DNA from: an uncultured Lachnospiraceae bacterium
Lineage (GTDB): Bacteria > Bacillota > Clostridia > Lachnospirales > Lachnospiraceae
Assembly (NCBI GenBank): GCA_910577785.1
Contig: CAJTNT010000029.1
Location: forward strand, 1-48,945
Direction of reading: 5' to 3'
Length of the DNA stretch: 48,945 nt
Shown here: positions 28,643 to 35,694 of the stretch, in pieces
Numbering within the stretch: the first letter of the stretch is position 1
Layout: every line of letters begins with the position of its first letter
Program-made: the position numbers and the translations under genes
Notes under the pieces: model-generated
What the model saw: the letters and a program-made list of their open reading frames with translations, nothing else
Told to the model about the DNA's origin: nothing
Databases searched by the model: none

Positions 28643-28671
28643 ACAATACTACCTTTCCCCTTTGCTGTCAA
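28643..28671 (-). promoter_or_regulatory. metK / S-box promoter
   Basis: Minus strand TTGACA (28666-28671), a 17-bp spacer and TATTGT (28643-28648). Transcription would start near 28636, about 33 nt before the aptamer's P1 stem. Confidence 0.75.
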
Positions 28672-28727
28672 GCAGAACTTTGCAATATTACATGGAATAT
28701 TTTTACTCCCCGCGCCGTATCCTTTCC

Positions 28728-28756
28728 TTGAACAATCTATTGCAATGTGTTACACT
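28728..28756 (+). promoter_or_regulatory. Candidate promoter of the CitE-like gene
   Basis: TTGAAC (28728-28733), a 17-bp spacer and TACACT (28751-28756), about 90 bp before the start codon at 28846. Confidence 0.55.
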
Positions 28757-28845
28757 ATATCGGAATAAAATATGAAAAGGGCTGCAGCCCTGCCTCTGCG
28801 CCTTACAGACACGGCTGCTAAAATCAAACTATCAGGAGTACGCTT

Positions 28846-29808
28846 ATGACACATTTTTCACTTGCTTATACCGTTGGCGCGCTGCTTTACTGCCCTGCCA
28901 ACAACACAACGATTGTAAATTCCATCACCCATGAAAAATTTGGCAAGCATTTTTCCCTGGCATTATGCCTTGAGGATACCATCCAGGATGGCCATGTGGA
29001 AGAGGCGGAACAAATCCTCATCCGCTCGCTCCAGGCTATCCACGCCTTCCGCGGGGAACGCCCCTTCTACCTTCCGAAAATTTTTATCCGCGTGCGGACG
29101 CCGCAGCAGATTAACGGCTTAATCAGCCGCCTAGGCGATGCCCAGGCGCTGCTTACGGGCTTTACCCTCCCCAAATTTTCCCTGGAAAATGCGGACGCCT
29201 ACATTGAGGCTATTGAGGCTGCCAACGCCTGTTCTGCCGCCCCCGTCTACATGATGCCTATTTTGGAAAGCCCCACCATGGTCAGCCTGCAAGACCGCTA
29301 CCGCATCCTATACGGCCTGAAGGAACGGCTGGATCCGGTTTCCGGGCATGTGCTGAACATCCGCGTTGGCGGCAATGACTTGTGCCATGTCTTTGGATTC
29401 CGCCGCCACAGTGACGAATCCATTTACAAAATCCGCCCGATTTCTAATATCCTCTCCGATATTGTCACTGTATTCGGCATGGACTATGTGATATCCGGGC
29501 CTGTTTGGGAATACTACAGCGGGGAGCATTGGGAACGCGGCCTTGCCAGAGAACTGAAGGACGACAGGCTATGCGGCTTTATCGGCAAGACAGTCATCCA
29601 TCCCCGCCAGATAGAACTGGTCAACACGGCCTATAAGGTAACCCTAAAGGATTACAATGACGCCAAGGCTATTTTAGACTGGGACAGCTCGTCTGCATCC
29701 CTCGTGGCAGGAAGTGTCGTTAAGGAACGCATGAATGAATATAAGACACATTCAAACTGGGCGCTGCGCACCCTTCTGCTGGCAGAGGCTTACGGCTTAA
29801 AAGCGTAA
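28846..29808 (+). CDS. HpcH/HpaI aldolase / citrate lyase beta-like protein
   Basis: A 320-residue protein with CAGGAG before the ATG. It is of the TIM-barrel C-C lyase (CitE-like) family: LCLEDTIQDG near residue 41, FIRVRTP (about 84-90), MMPILESP (about 141-148), NIRVGGNDLCHVFGF (about 171-185) and GKTVIHPRQIELVN near residue 247, where metal- and substrate-binding residues normally lie. Members of this subgroup occur beside the StiP and TRSP phosphoribosyltransferases in tellurite-resistance (Ter)-associated clusters proposed to make a nucleoside-like compound. Here the gene converges on exactly those two genes, which supports that assignment. It is not an ordinary citrate lyase subunit, because citD and citF are absent. 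The true substrate is unknown. Confidence 0.8.
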   Translation: MTHFSLAYTVGALLYCPANNTTIVNSITHEKFGKHFSLALCLEDTIQDGHVEEAEQILIRSLQAIHAFRGERPFYLPKIFIRVRTPQQINGLISRLGDAQALLTGFTLPKFSLENADAYIEAIEAANACSAAPVYMMPILESPTMVSLQDRYRILYGLKERLDPVSGHVLNIRVGGNDLCHVFGFRRHSDESIYKIRPISNILSDIVTVFGMDYVISGPVWEYYSGEHWERGLARELKDDRLCGFIGKTVIHPRQIELVNTAYKVTLKDYNDAKAILDWDSSSASLVAGSVVKERMNEYKTHSNWALRTLLLAEAYGLKA

Positions 29809-29847
29809 GCCCGTGCCATTCACTGTCCCTACTATGGCAGCCGATCT

Positions 29848-29930
29848 CAGGCTTTAGGCATCTGCCCAGCCTTTGGATGATGCCGCAGGCTTTTTAGGTA
29901 TCTGCCAGCTTTTGGATGATGCCGCAGGCT
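29848..29930. repeat. 38-39 bp tandem duplication at the end of the StiP gene
   Basis: Two near-identical units begin at 29848 and 29886, and a third partial unit begins at 29925 (each starts CAGGCTTT and contains TTTGGATGATGCCG). They duplicate the last 12 codons of the StiP-family gene, so the coding end (ACGIIQKLADT) is followed past the stop by a second version (ACGIIQRLG). Confidence 0.75.
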
Positions 29931-31000
29931 TTGTAATGGCGCAGCGGATAGTATTCCACCGCTACGCCCTTCTCCCAGGCTAGCCTTACAATATGTGCCA
30001 GCGCAGGATCCCCCTGGCAGCGGCTGTCAATCAGCACCTTCCATGGCACACGGCGCAAAAGCACACGGGTTGTCTCCCCTATCCCAGGCTTCACCAAATT
30101 CAAATCCCCTATACCAAATTTCCTGGCAATCTCTTCTACTTCCTCTACCCCTGCCCCAACTTCTGCTGCCACGCTCTCAGAAATGGCTTCCTCTGACGCG
30201 TTCTTAGAAATAGATTCTGGCGCAAAGACAAATTCATCCTCAATCGCCCGGATAAAATCATAAGATACATCGGAGTCTTTCAGCTCCCCATAATACACTG
30301 CCCCATGGAAATCATCTTCGCCAATAATATCCCCCCGCAGGAACGTTCGGCTCACCAGGCCGGAGACTGTACAGTTCAGGCAAGAGCTGGGGATTAAAAT
30401 ATCTTCATGGGTTCCGCATAAATCTGTCACATTCGCCGGGTCTGCCACGACAGCAATTTCATCGGATACACCAGGATAGGCCGCCAGCTCTTTCTGCAGT
30501 TCCTTTAAGATGGCGCCCTTGCCAATCCAGCCATCCACAAAGAGCAGGTTCTGTGGCTGGTAACGGCGCAGCAGGAATTTCATCGCATTATGATCAATGC
30601 CCCTCCCACGGATAATCGATATGGAATAATGCGCCGTCTCTATCTGGTATTTCTGCCGGAGATAGCGTTTCAGCAAAATACCAATCGGCGTGCCTGCCCT
30701 GGCCAGGGACACCAGAACCATGTCGCTGCCCATTTTCTGAACTACCTTGTCCGCCAATACCCCAATCGCCTGGGCTGTAGGCCTGGCATAATGCGCCAGC
30801 GCCTCCAGGTAAGCCTTATGGTAAGCCTCGCTGGGTACATATTCCATTGGCAGCATTTCACAGTAGTGCCTACCCGCCTGGATGAGCCGCTCCCGTTCCT
30901 CCGTGGCCTGCGGCCGCACCAGCCCAGTAATATCCTTCAGCAGAAAAATAACATCCTCTTCCCGATAAGAAGTTCTCAATCCTAACACCACCTCACGCAA
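29894..31000 (-). CDS. StiP-family phosphoribosyltransferase-like protein
   Basis: 368 residues from a TTG at 31000; GTG codons at 30991 and 30988 or a TTG at 30979 are possible starts, because no site is clearly best. Conserved features include SYREEDVIFLLKD (about 11-23), VSLARAGTPIGILLKRYL (97-114, with the family's RAGTP), HYSISIIRGRGID (about 123-135) and LLFVDGWIGKG (about 151-161), the PRPP-binding-like loop of this group. The C-terminus is variable. Such proteins (annotated StiP, sometimes 'cysteine protease') are PRTase-fold enzymes of Ter-associated clusters. It follows the TRSP-type gene on the same strand, and its 5' end is built from a tandem copy of that gene's 3' end. Catalysis as a phosphoribosyltransferase is inferred. 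Confidence 0.8.
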   Translation of the reverse strand: MREVVLGLRTSYREEDVIFLLKDITGLVRPQATEERERLIQAGRHYCEMLPMEYVPSEAYHKAYLEALAHYARPTAQAIGVLADKVVQKMGSDMVLVSLARAGTPIGILLKRYLRQKYQIETAHYSISIIRGRGIDHNAMKFLLRRYQPQNLLFVDGWIGKGAILKELQKELAAYPGVSDEIAVVADPANVTDLCGTHEDILIPSSCLNCTVSGLVSRTFLRGDIIGEDDFHGAVYYGELKDSDVSYDFIRAIEDEFVFAPESISKNASEEAISESVAAEVGAGVEEVEEIARKFGIGDLNLVKPGIGETTRVLLRRVPWKVLIDSRCQGDPALAHIVRLAWEKGVAVEYYPLRHYKACGIIQKLADT

Positions 31001-31073
31001 TAAATATTCTTATTTCCACAAGAATCCCCCTATCCTAACGCCACCTCACGTAATAAATATTCTCATTTCCACA
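30981..31073. repeat. 53-bp-period tandem duplication between two PRTase genes
   Basis: A 40-bp unit starting CCTAAC at 30981 is repeated from 31034, with 37 of 40 bases identical. The right unit holds the stop of the TRSP gene; the left unit holds the start region of the StiP gene. The duplication has therefore placed a copy of one gene's end at the next gene's beginning. Confidence 0.8.
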
Positions 31074-32162
31074 GGAACGCAGGGCATTTTCCAGGGAAGC
31101 AAGCCCCGGCGGCTGCCTGCGCCCTCCGTCCCCTCCCTTATCCTGCGGTGCGTCCGTAATAATAAAAACCATGTCATAGCGCGCCAAATCATAGAGATAC
31201 GTCTTGCGTCCCTCGTCATACAGGCTGGCCAGTTCAAACCTCTCATGCAGGGGATAATCCGGCTCTAGGCTGACCGCAATGGGGCTCCGTGTCGTGGCAT
31301 GGTATTTTACCCTGTGACCAGACAGCTGAATCCCCCGCGCCACAAACAATGGCGGGTACATAAACTCCTCCGTCCCCAGGACAAGGATATCCTTCCCCCC
31401 GCCCTGCGGCACATACGGCTGTACCCCTTCCCAGAGCCGCCAGCAGGCATTTTGATAATCCCGGCCCACCACAAGCCGCCTGGCGTCCAAGGCGCCCGGA
31501 ATGTCTATTTCCTGGATCTGGCTTCTGTCCTTCTGTAGATATTCTGCCCTATGGTAACGCCCATCTCCTGCATATCCCCCTGCAATCTCTGCATAGCGGG
31601 AATGATCTGTCTTCACCAGATACAATGTGTCAATCCCCTCTGCCTGGTATCTTTCCTGAGACTCTGTATCCATTCCATTTAAAATAGAAGCCACAGAAAA
31701 ACGGATCTGCTCTCCATAATGGCTCCTAATCAAACGGACAATATTTAAAATCGTATTACCGGTCGTCACCTCATCCTCCAGAAAGACCACCCGGCTTACC
31801 TTGCCGATGATCGGATCCAAATCATCTTTCACCAGCTTCTGTTCCGTCGCATGGCTGTGGGATTCGGAGAAATATAGGTACTCCACGCCTGGAATCTCCT
31901 CCCTGGTCGTCTGGATATAATATGCCCCAAGTTCCACAGCAACTGCCGCGCCAATGGCTGTAGCCGTCTCTGCAAAGCCTGCCAGCAGCAGCTGCTGCCC
32001 CGGATAGCGCTCTTTTACCTTCTCCCCCAAAGCTCGGAACATCTCCAGCGCCTGATCTGGCTCCACGGGGATGTGCTTTCCCTGCAGCCGGTTGACCACT
32101 AGATATGCCCGTTTTGTATTATTCTCCCTCTTTGCAATCGAAACCATCTCTTCCGTGTACAT
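31035..32162 (-). CDS. TRSP-domain phosphoribosyltransferase
   Basis: 375 residues from the ATG at 32162, behind GGGAGGTGCAGG. The N-terminal phosphoribosyltransferase domain includes LLLAGFAETATAIGAAVA (about 58-75) and the PRPP loop VVFLEDEVTTGNTILN (about 125-140), with its acidic pair and TTGNT. The C-terminal third, with DILVLGTEEFMYPPLFVARG, HATTRSPI and YDMVFIITDAP, is the TRSP domain that accompanies this enzyme type. The domain pair is a hallmark of Ter-linked operons that also encode a StiP-like PRTase and a CitE-like lyase, all present here. No TerD, TerC or ATP-grasp gene is seen in this window. The expected role is building a ribosylated small molecule, by inference. Confidence 0.85.
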   Translation of the reverse strand: MYTEEMVSIAKRENNTKRAYLVVNRLQGKHIPVEPDQALEMFRALGEKVKERYPGQQLLLAGFAETATAIGAAVAVELGAYYIQTTREEIPGVEYLYFSESHSHATEQKLVKDDLDPIIGKVSRVVFLEDEVTTGNTILNIVRLIRSHYGEQIRFSVASILNGMDTESQERYQAEGIDTLYLVKTDHSRYAEIAGGYAGDGRYHRAEYLQKDRSQIQEIDIPGALDARRLVVGRDYQNACWRLWEGVQPYVPQGGGKDILVLGTEEFMYPPLFVARGIQLSGHRVKYHATTRSPIAVSLEPDYPLHERFELASLYDEGRKTYLYDLARYDMVFIITDAPQDKGGDGGRRQPPGLASLENALRSCGNENIYYVRWR

Positions 32163-32220
32163 CCTGCACCTCCCCATCTGCAATTGAAGCAATCTCTCCC
32201 GTGTACATTTTACACCTTCC
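32127..32220. repeat. 46-bp-period tandem duplication of a translation start
   Basis: Two units in tandem each carry a ribosome-binding site, ATGTACACGG and the following dozen codons (ATG at 32208 and at 32162). The period of 46 is not a multiple of three. The upstream ATG therefore opens a 29-codon frame that ends inside the real gene, while the downstream ATG opens the TRSP gene. Confidence 0.8.
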
Positions 32221-32230
32221 CTGTTAGCTA

Positions 32231-32710
32231 TCAAAATCCCTCTTTCTTGCGCTGAATCCGTAATTCCCTTCGTTTCTGCGCAGCCTCCCACTCTGCCCGC
32301 TCCCCTTCTGTCTCCAGCACAATTGGCGGCACCGGCCTGGGCGTTCCCTGGGCGTCTACGGCCACCAGCGTAAGATAGGCTCGGTTAATGGGCTTGCGCA
32401 CCCCCTGGAAATCCTCTACATACGTATCCACCCGCACCTCCATCGAAGTATTCCCTACATATGTCACCCTGGCCGCCAACACAATTAAGTCATTCTGGTA
32501 GGCGCCCCGGATAAAGCGAAGATTGTCGACAGAAGCCGTAATAATGTTCCCATTGGAGTGCCTCATGCCAACCAGCCCGGCAATCTCATCAATCCATTCC
32601 ATCAGCTGCCCGCCAAACAGACGCTCTGCGGCATTTAAATGCTCCGGGCGCACTTGATAGACATGCTCTATCATAGATTCCGCCGCTGTCTTGCCTTTTC
32701 TTTGTTCCAT
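32231..32710 (-). CDS. Acyl-CoA thioesterase, hotdog fold
   Basis: 159 residues from the ATG at 32710 (AGAGGGATTTGGA before it). It has the hotdog thioesterase pattern: HLNAAERLFGGQLMEWIDEIAGLVGMRH (about 23-50) carries the catalytic-helix Asp and Gly-Gly; then TASVDNLRFIRGA, VTYVGNTSMEVRVDTYVED and NRAYLTLVAVD. This matches YciA/BFIT-like acyl-CoA thioesterases, which release CoA from fatty acyl-CoA in the cytosol. The C-terminus ends in a charged helix. It sits 22 bp upstream of the duplicated start region of the TRSP gene and may be co-transcribed with it. Confidence 0.88.
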   Translation of the reverse strand: MEQRKGKTAAESMIEHVYQVRPEHLNAAERLFGGQLMEWIDEIAGLVGMRHSNGNIITASVDNLRFIRGAYQNDLIVLAARVTYVGNTSMEVRVDTYVEDFQGVRKPINRAYLTLVAVDAQGTPRPVPPIVLETEGERAEWEAAQKRRELRIQRKKEGF

Positions 32711-32842
32711 TCCAAATCCCTCTTTCCCGGAAATGCTATTGTTACGATTTGCCCTGCCATGCTTATTTTGGCCCTCGCAGGAATAAACTATGTTCCATTT
32801 TACCCTGTCTCCCCTGTATTTGCAAGTTTTATTTGATGATCC

Positions 32843-32878
32843 AAAAAACCGCCTATCCCCATACAAGATAAGCGGTTT
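32843..32878 (-). terminator. Terminator of the rubrerythrin gene
   Basis: The arms AAACCGC and GCGGTTT, with TATC/GATA inside, form a hairpin followed on the minus strand by a run of T residues. It lies 35 bp past the rubrerythrin stop. Confidence 0.7.
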
Positions 32879-32914
32879 CCACCAAAAATATCCCTGCCAT
32901 CTGCCCGGAAAGGC

Positions 32915-33538
32915 TTAAATTGCCTCAAATCTCCCATCCCCGCAGTAGGGCGCCAGCTCAATGCGCACAAACCAGCCCTGCTCATGGTCACAAACGGGGC
33001 AGTTCTGCGGCGCTTCCTTACCTTCATACACATAGCCGCAGTTTAAGCATATCCACTTCGTCTCCACCTTTGACACGAACAGCTGATTGCTCTCCAAAAG
33101 CCTTGCAAATGCCCCAAAACGGTCTCCGTGGAGCTTCTCAATCTCGGCAATCTTATGGAACTTCATCGCTGCCTTGCCAAAGCCTTCCTGCTGAGCCGTA
33201 TCGCCAAAATGCTGATAGACGTCATCATGCTCTTCATATTCATTATGCTGGGCCATTTTCAGGAGATCCGTCATATTGGGGCTTAAATCCACGGGATATG
33301 TCCCGTCAATCTCAATGGTCTCGCCTGCCAGCTCTTTCAGCTGATTGTAAAAAACCTCCGCATGCTCTTTTTCCTGGTCTGCCGTAAAGCGGAAGATTTT
33401 CTCAATCACATAAAGACCCTGCTGGTGCGCCTGGCCAGCGGCAAAAGTGTAACGGTTCCTTGCCTGGCTCTCGCCTGCGAAGGCGCGCATCAAATTCTTC
33501 ATTGTCTCGCTCTGCTTAAAATCAGTTGCCATATTCAT
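32915..33538 (-). CDS. rbr: Rubrerythrin
   Basis: A 207-residue peroxide-scavenging protein of strict anaerobes. The N-terminal ferritin-like four-helix domain carries the diiron ligands in AGESQARNRYTF (Glu23), DQEKEHAEVFY (helix 2) and the later EIEKLHGDRF. The C-terminal rubredoxin domain has CLNCGY and CPVC, which bind one iron. The ATG at 33538 is used; a second ATG two codons later is almost equally good. It reduces H2O2 with electrons from NADH via partner redox proteins. It is monocistronic, with its own terminator. Confidence 0.96.
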   Translation of the reverse strand: MNMATDFKQSETMKNLMRAFAGESQARNRYTFAAGQAHQQGLYVIEKIFRFTADQEKEHAEVFYNQLKELAGETIEIDGTYPVDLSPNMTDLLKMAQHNEYEEHDDVYQHFGDTAQQEGFGKAAMKFHKIAEIEKLHGDRFGAFARLLESNQLFVSKVETKWICLNCGYVYEGKEAPQNCPVCDHEQGWFVRIELAPYCGDGRFEAI

Positions 33539-33656
33539 TTCCTGCCTTTCTGCTCAAAGATTACTGTGCTTCACAGGCAGTATGCGCAAAAAGCAGAGAC
33601 TTTATACGTTCCGATGCACGATTCCATTTGCCGAAACCCTATGCAACTTGATACAA

Positions 33657-34010
33657 TTATTCAATCGCCAGCCTACAGGAACCGCGCATCCGCAGGGGAC
33701 ATTCGTACATACCGCTGCTGGAGCCGTTCTCTATGTAAGAAATCGGACATTTCCTACAATCGCCCGGCACAAAATCAGATGGAACCTCAAAATGGAGCAC
33801 AGCCTTGCGCATCCCCGCTTCTGCCTCTTGGGTATTGATATTTTTCCAGCTCAGCACCTGGCCGCAGCCGCCGCATTGATCCATACCCTTTGATACCATC
33901 CGGTTACAGGTAGGGCAGGAATAGCACATTTCATTGATGGAAGCCCTTGTCTCCACTACCTCTGCCGGAAATTGCTTAATCAGCTGAACTCTAATATCAT
34001 CACTATGCAT
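33657..34010 (-). CDS. Small zinc-ribbon protein
   Basis: 117 residues, with a strong ribosome-binding site (GGAGGGAAAGATC). Two cysteine clusters are visible: CYSCPTC plus CGGCG (about 29-50), a likely four-Cys zinc ribbon, and CRKCP ... ECPLRMRGSC (about 85-112). The Cys spacing suggests two metal sites. I recognise no named family. It lies between rubrerythrin and fumarase genes on the same strand, 119 bp upstream of rbr. A possible TATAAT lies at 34062-34067. Confidence 0.7.
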   Translation of the reverse strand: MHSDDIRVQLIKQFPAEVVETRASINEMCYSCPTCNRMVSKGMDQCGGCGQVLSWKNINTQEAEAGMRKAVLHFEVPSDFVPGDCRKCPISYIENGSSSGMYECPLRMRGSCRLAIE

Positions 34011-34180
34011 GATCTTTCCCTCCTAATCCTAGATACCTGCGGCTACCAGAGCCGCCGTTACGCTTTATTATAGCATAATCCACACAAAAATGCACTAGAA
34101 TCCGCACGAAATACCATTCCCTTTCACGCAGGATAAATTTTTAACCTGCAAAGCGGAGAAATGAGGTGAAGTTGCGGTAA

Positions 34181-34726
34181 TTATTTGTTACTGTTCTGTA
34201 TCTTAGCATATAGGTTATTCCCTTGGGAATCTATAATTACAATCACAGGGAAGTCCTTTACCTCCAGCCGGAGGATGGCTTCTGCGCCCAAATCCTCATA
34301 GCAGACCAGATCAGATTTGTGGATGCATTTCGAGAGCAGGGCGCCTGCCCCCCCAACTGCCGCAAAATATACTGCCCGATTGCGGACAATGGCGTCTATG
34401 ACCTCCTGGGAGCGTTTTCCTTTCCCGATCATGGCTCTTTGTCCCATATCCAGCAGTTGGGGCGCATATTTATCCATACGGCTGGCCGTGGTGGGGCCTG
34501 CCGATCCAATCGGGCGGCCATCCCTTGCCGGGGAAGGACCCATATAATATATGGCAGCATCCTGTATGGGGATGGGAAGCCCCTCCCCGCGTTCCAGAGC
34601 CTCCGCCATCCGCTTGTGGGCAGCATCCCTTGCCACATAAATTGTGCCTGAAATATATACATAATCTCCCGCATGGAGGCTTTGGGCAATCTCCTCCGTA
34701 ATGGGAGTTGTAAGATAGCGATCCAT
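34181..34726 (-). CDS. Fumarate hydratase, beta subunit
   Basis: 181 residues from the ATG at 34726; a TTG three codons upstream has a closer ribosome-binding site and is an alternative. It corresponds to the C-terminal half of class I (iron-sulfur) fumarases: YVYISGTIYVARDAAHKRM, MGPSPARDGRPIGSAGPTTASRMD (the swivel-domain substrate loop) and GKGKRSQEV. With the alpha subunit it converts fumarate and malate. TtdB (tartrate dehydratase) is related and cannot be excluded from sequence. It is 31 bp downstream of the alpha gene. Confidence 0.92.
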   Translation of the reverse strand: MDRYLTTPITEEIAQSLHAGDYVYISGTIYVARDAAHKRMAEALERGEGLPIPIQDAAIYYMGPSPARDGRPIGSAGPTTASRMDKYAPQLLDMGQRAMIGKGKRSQEVIDAIVRNRAVYFAAVGGAGALLSKCIHKSDLVCYEDLGAEAILRLEVKDFPVIVIIDSQGNNLYAKIQNSNK

Positions 34727-34757
34727 TTGATACAACACCGTCCTTTCCAAACACACT

Positions 34758-35603
34758 TTATAACTCACGCACCACATGGCGGTTCACATGGCAGCAAATA
34801 TTAACTGCCACTGGAAGGCCGGCGATGTGGGTAGCGTATGTATTGATATTGACAGCAAAAGCCGTCGTGCTGCCGCCAAGGCCGCCGGGGCCAATGCCCA
34901 GGGCATTGATTTTGTCCAGCATCTCCTGCTCCAGTTCCCGGATATGGGGAAGCGCGGAAGGTTCGTTGACAGGCCTGGCCAAAGCTTGTTTGGCAAGCAG
35001 CGCACACTTTTCAAAAGTTCCCCCTATACCAACGCCTACAACCATCGGCGGACATGCATTCGGCCCCGCATCTCTGACAGCCGTTAAGATGGCGTCTTTT
35101 ACGCCTTCTATGCCATCTGCCGGCTTAAGCATGAAAATACGGCTCATATTCTCACTGCCAAAGCCTTTGGGGGCAAGCGTAAGGGTTACCTTATCCCCGC
35201 CTGTAATTTGGTAATGGATCACAGCCGGCGTATTATCCCTCGTATTTTCCCGCAGCAGCGGGTCGCCAACCACGGATTTACGCAGGAATCCTTCCGTATA
35301 CCCCTGGCGCACCCCTTCCTGGATGGCATCCTCCAGAAAGCCGCCCTCGAAATGGACGTCTTGCCCAATTTCAGCAAAAACAACTGCCATCCCCGTATCC
35401 TGGCAGATGGGAATCATTTCTTCACCGGCAATTTTAAGGTTTTCCTGAAGCTGGCCTAAAATTTTCTTCCCCAATGGCGCCTGTTCTGCCCTGGCTGCAT
35501 CGTCCAGCGCCGCTTTCATGTCGCCGGACAAGTAATAATTCGCTTCTATGCACATTTCCCTAATATTTCTTGTGACTTCTTCTACCGCAATTGTACGGAT
35601 CAT
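34758..35603 (-). CDS. Fumarate hydratase, alpha subunit
   Basis: 281 residues from the ATG at 35603 behind AAGGAGGCGTT; longer upstream readings have no such site. It is the N-terminal half of a class I fumarase or tartrate dehydratase: PICQDTGMAVVF (Cys67), PNACPPMVVGVG (Cys184) and GGTFEKCALLAK (Cys200), the three likely ligands of the [4Fe-4S] cluster, and GPGGLGGSTTAFAV near the C-terminus. The cluster is oxygen-labile, fitting an anaerobe. It is transcribed with the beta subunit. The gap to the DUF4173 gene upstream (35604-35694) shows no strong signal. Confidence 0.93.
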   Translation of the reverse strand: MIRTIAVEEVTRNIREMCIEANYYLSGDMKAALDDAARAEQAPLGKKILGQLQENLKIAGEEMIPICQDTGMAVVFAEIGQDVHFEGGFLEDAIQEGVRQGYTEGFLRKSVVGDPLLRENTRDNTPAVIHYQITGGDKVTLTLAPKGFGSENMSRIFMLKPADGIEGVKDAILTAVRDAGPNACPPMVVGVGIGGTFEKCALLAKQALARPVNEPSALPHIRELEQEMLDKINALGIGPGGLGGSTTAFAVNINTYATHIAGLPVAVNICCHVNRHVVREL

Positions 35604-35694
35604 AACGCCTCCTTCCCGATGTATTGCCCCGATGATTTCACTGCCGGGGTAATATGTGCCAAAACACCAACGAAAACTCTTTTTCCTAATTATA

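Noticed and set aside
28846..29808. Citrate lyase beta subunit (citE)
   Set aside because: The fold matches, but no citD/citF/citC genes adjoin it and the neighbours are StiP/TRSP phosphoribosyltransferases, so the Ter-associated subgroup fits better.
29894..31000. Cysteine protease
   Set aside because: That label exists for the StiP family, but the visible motifs are phosphoribosyltransferase-like and no Cys/His pair of a protease is evident.
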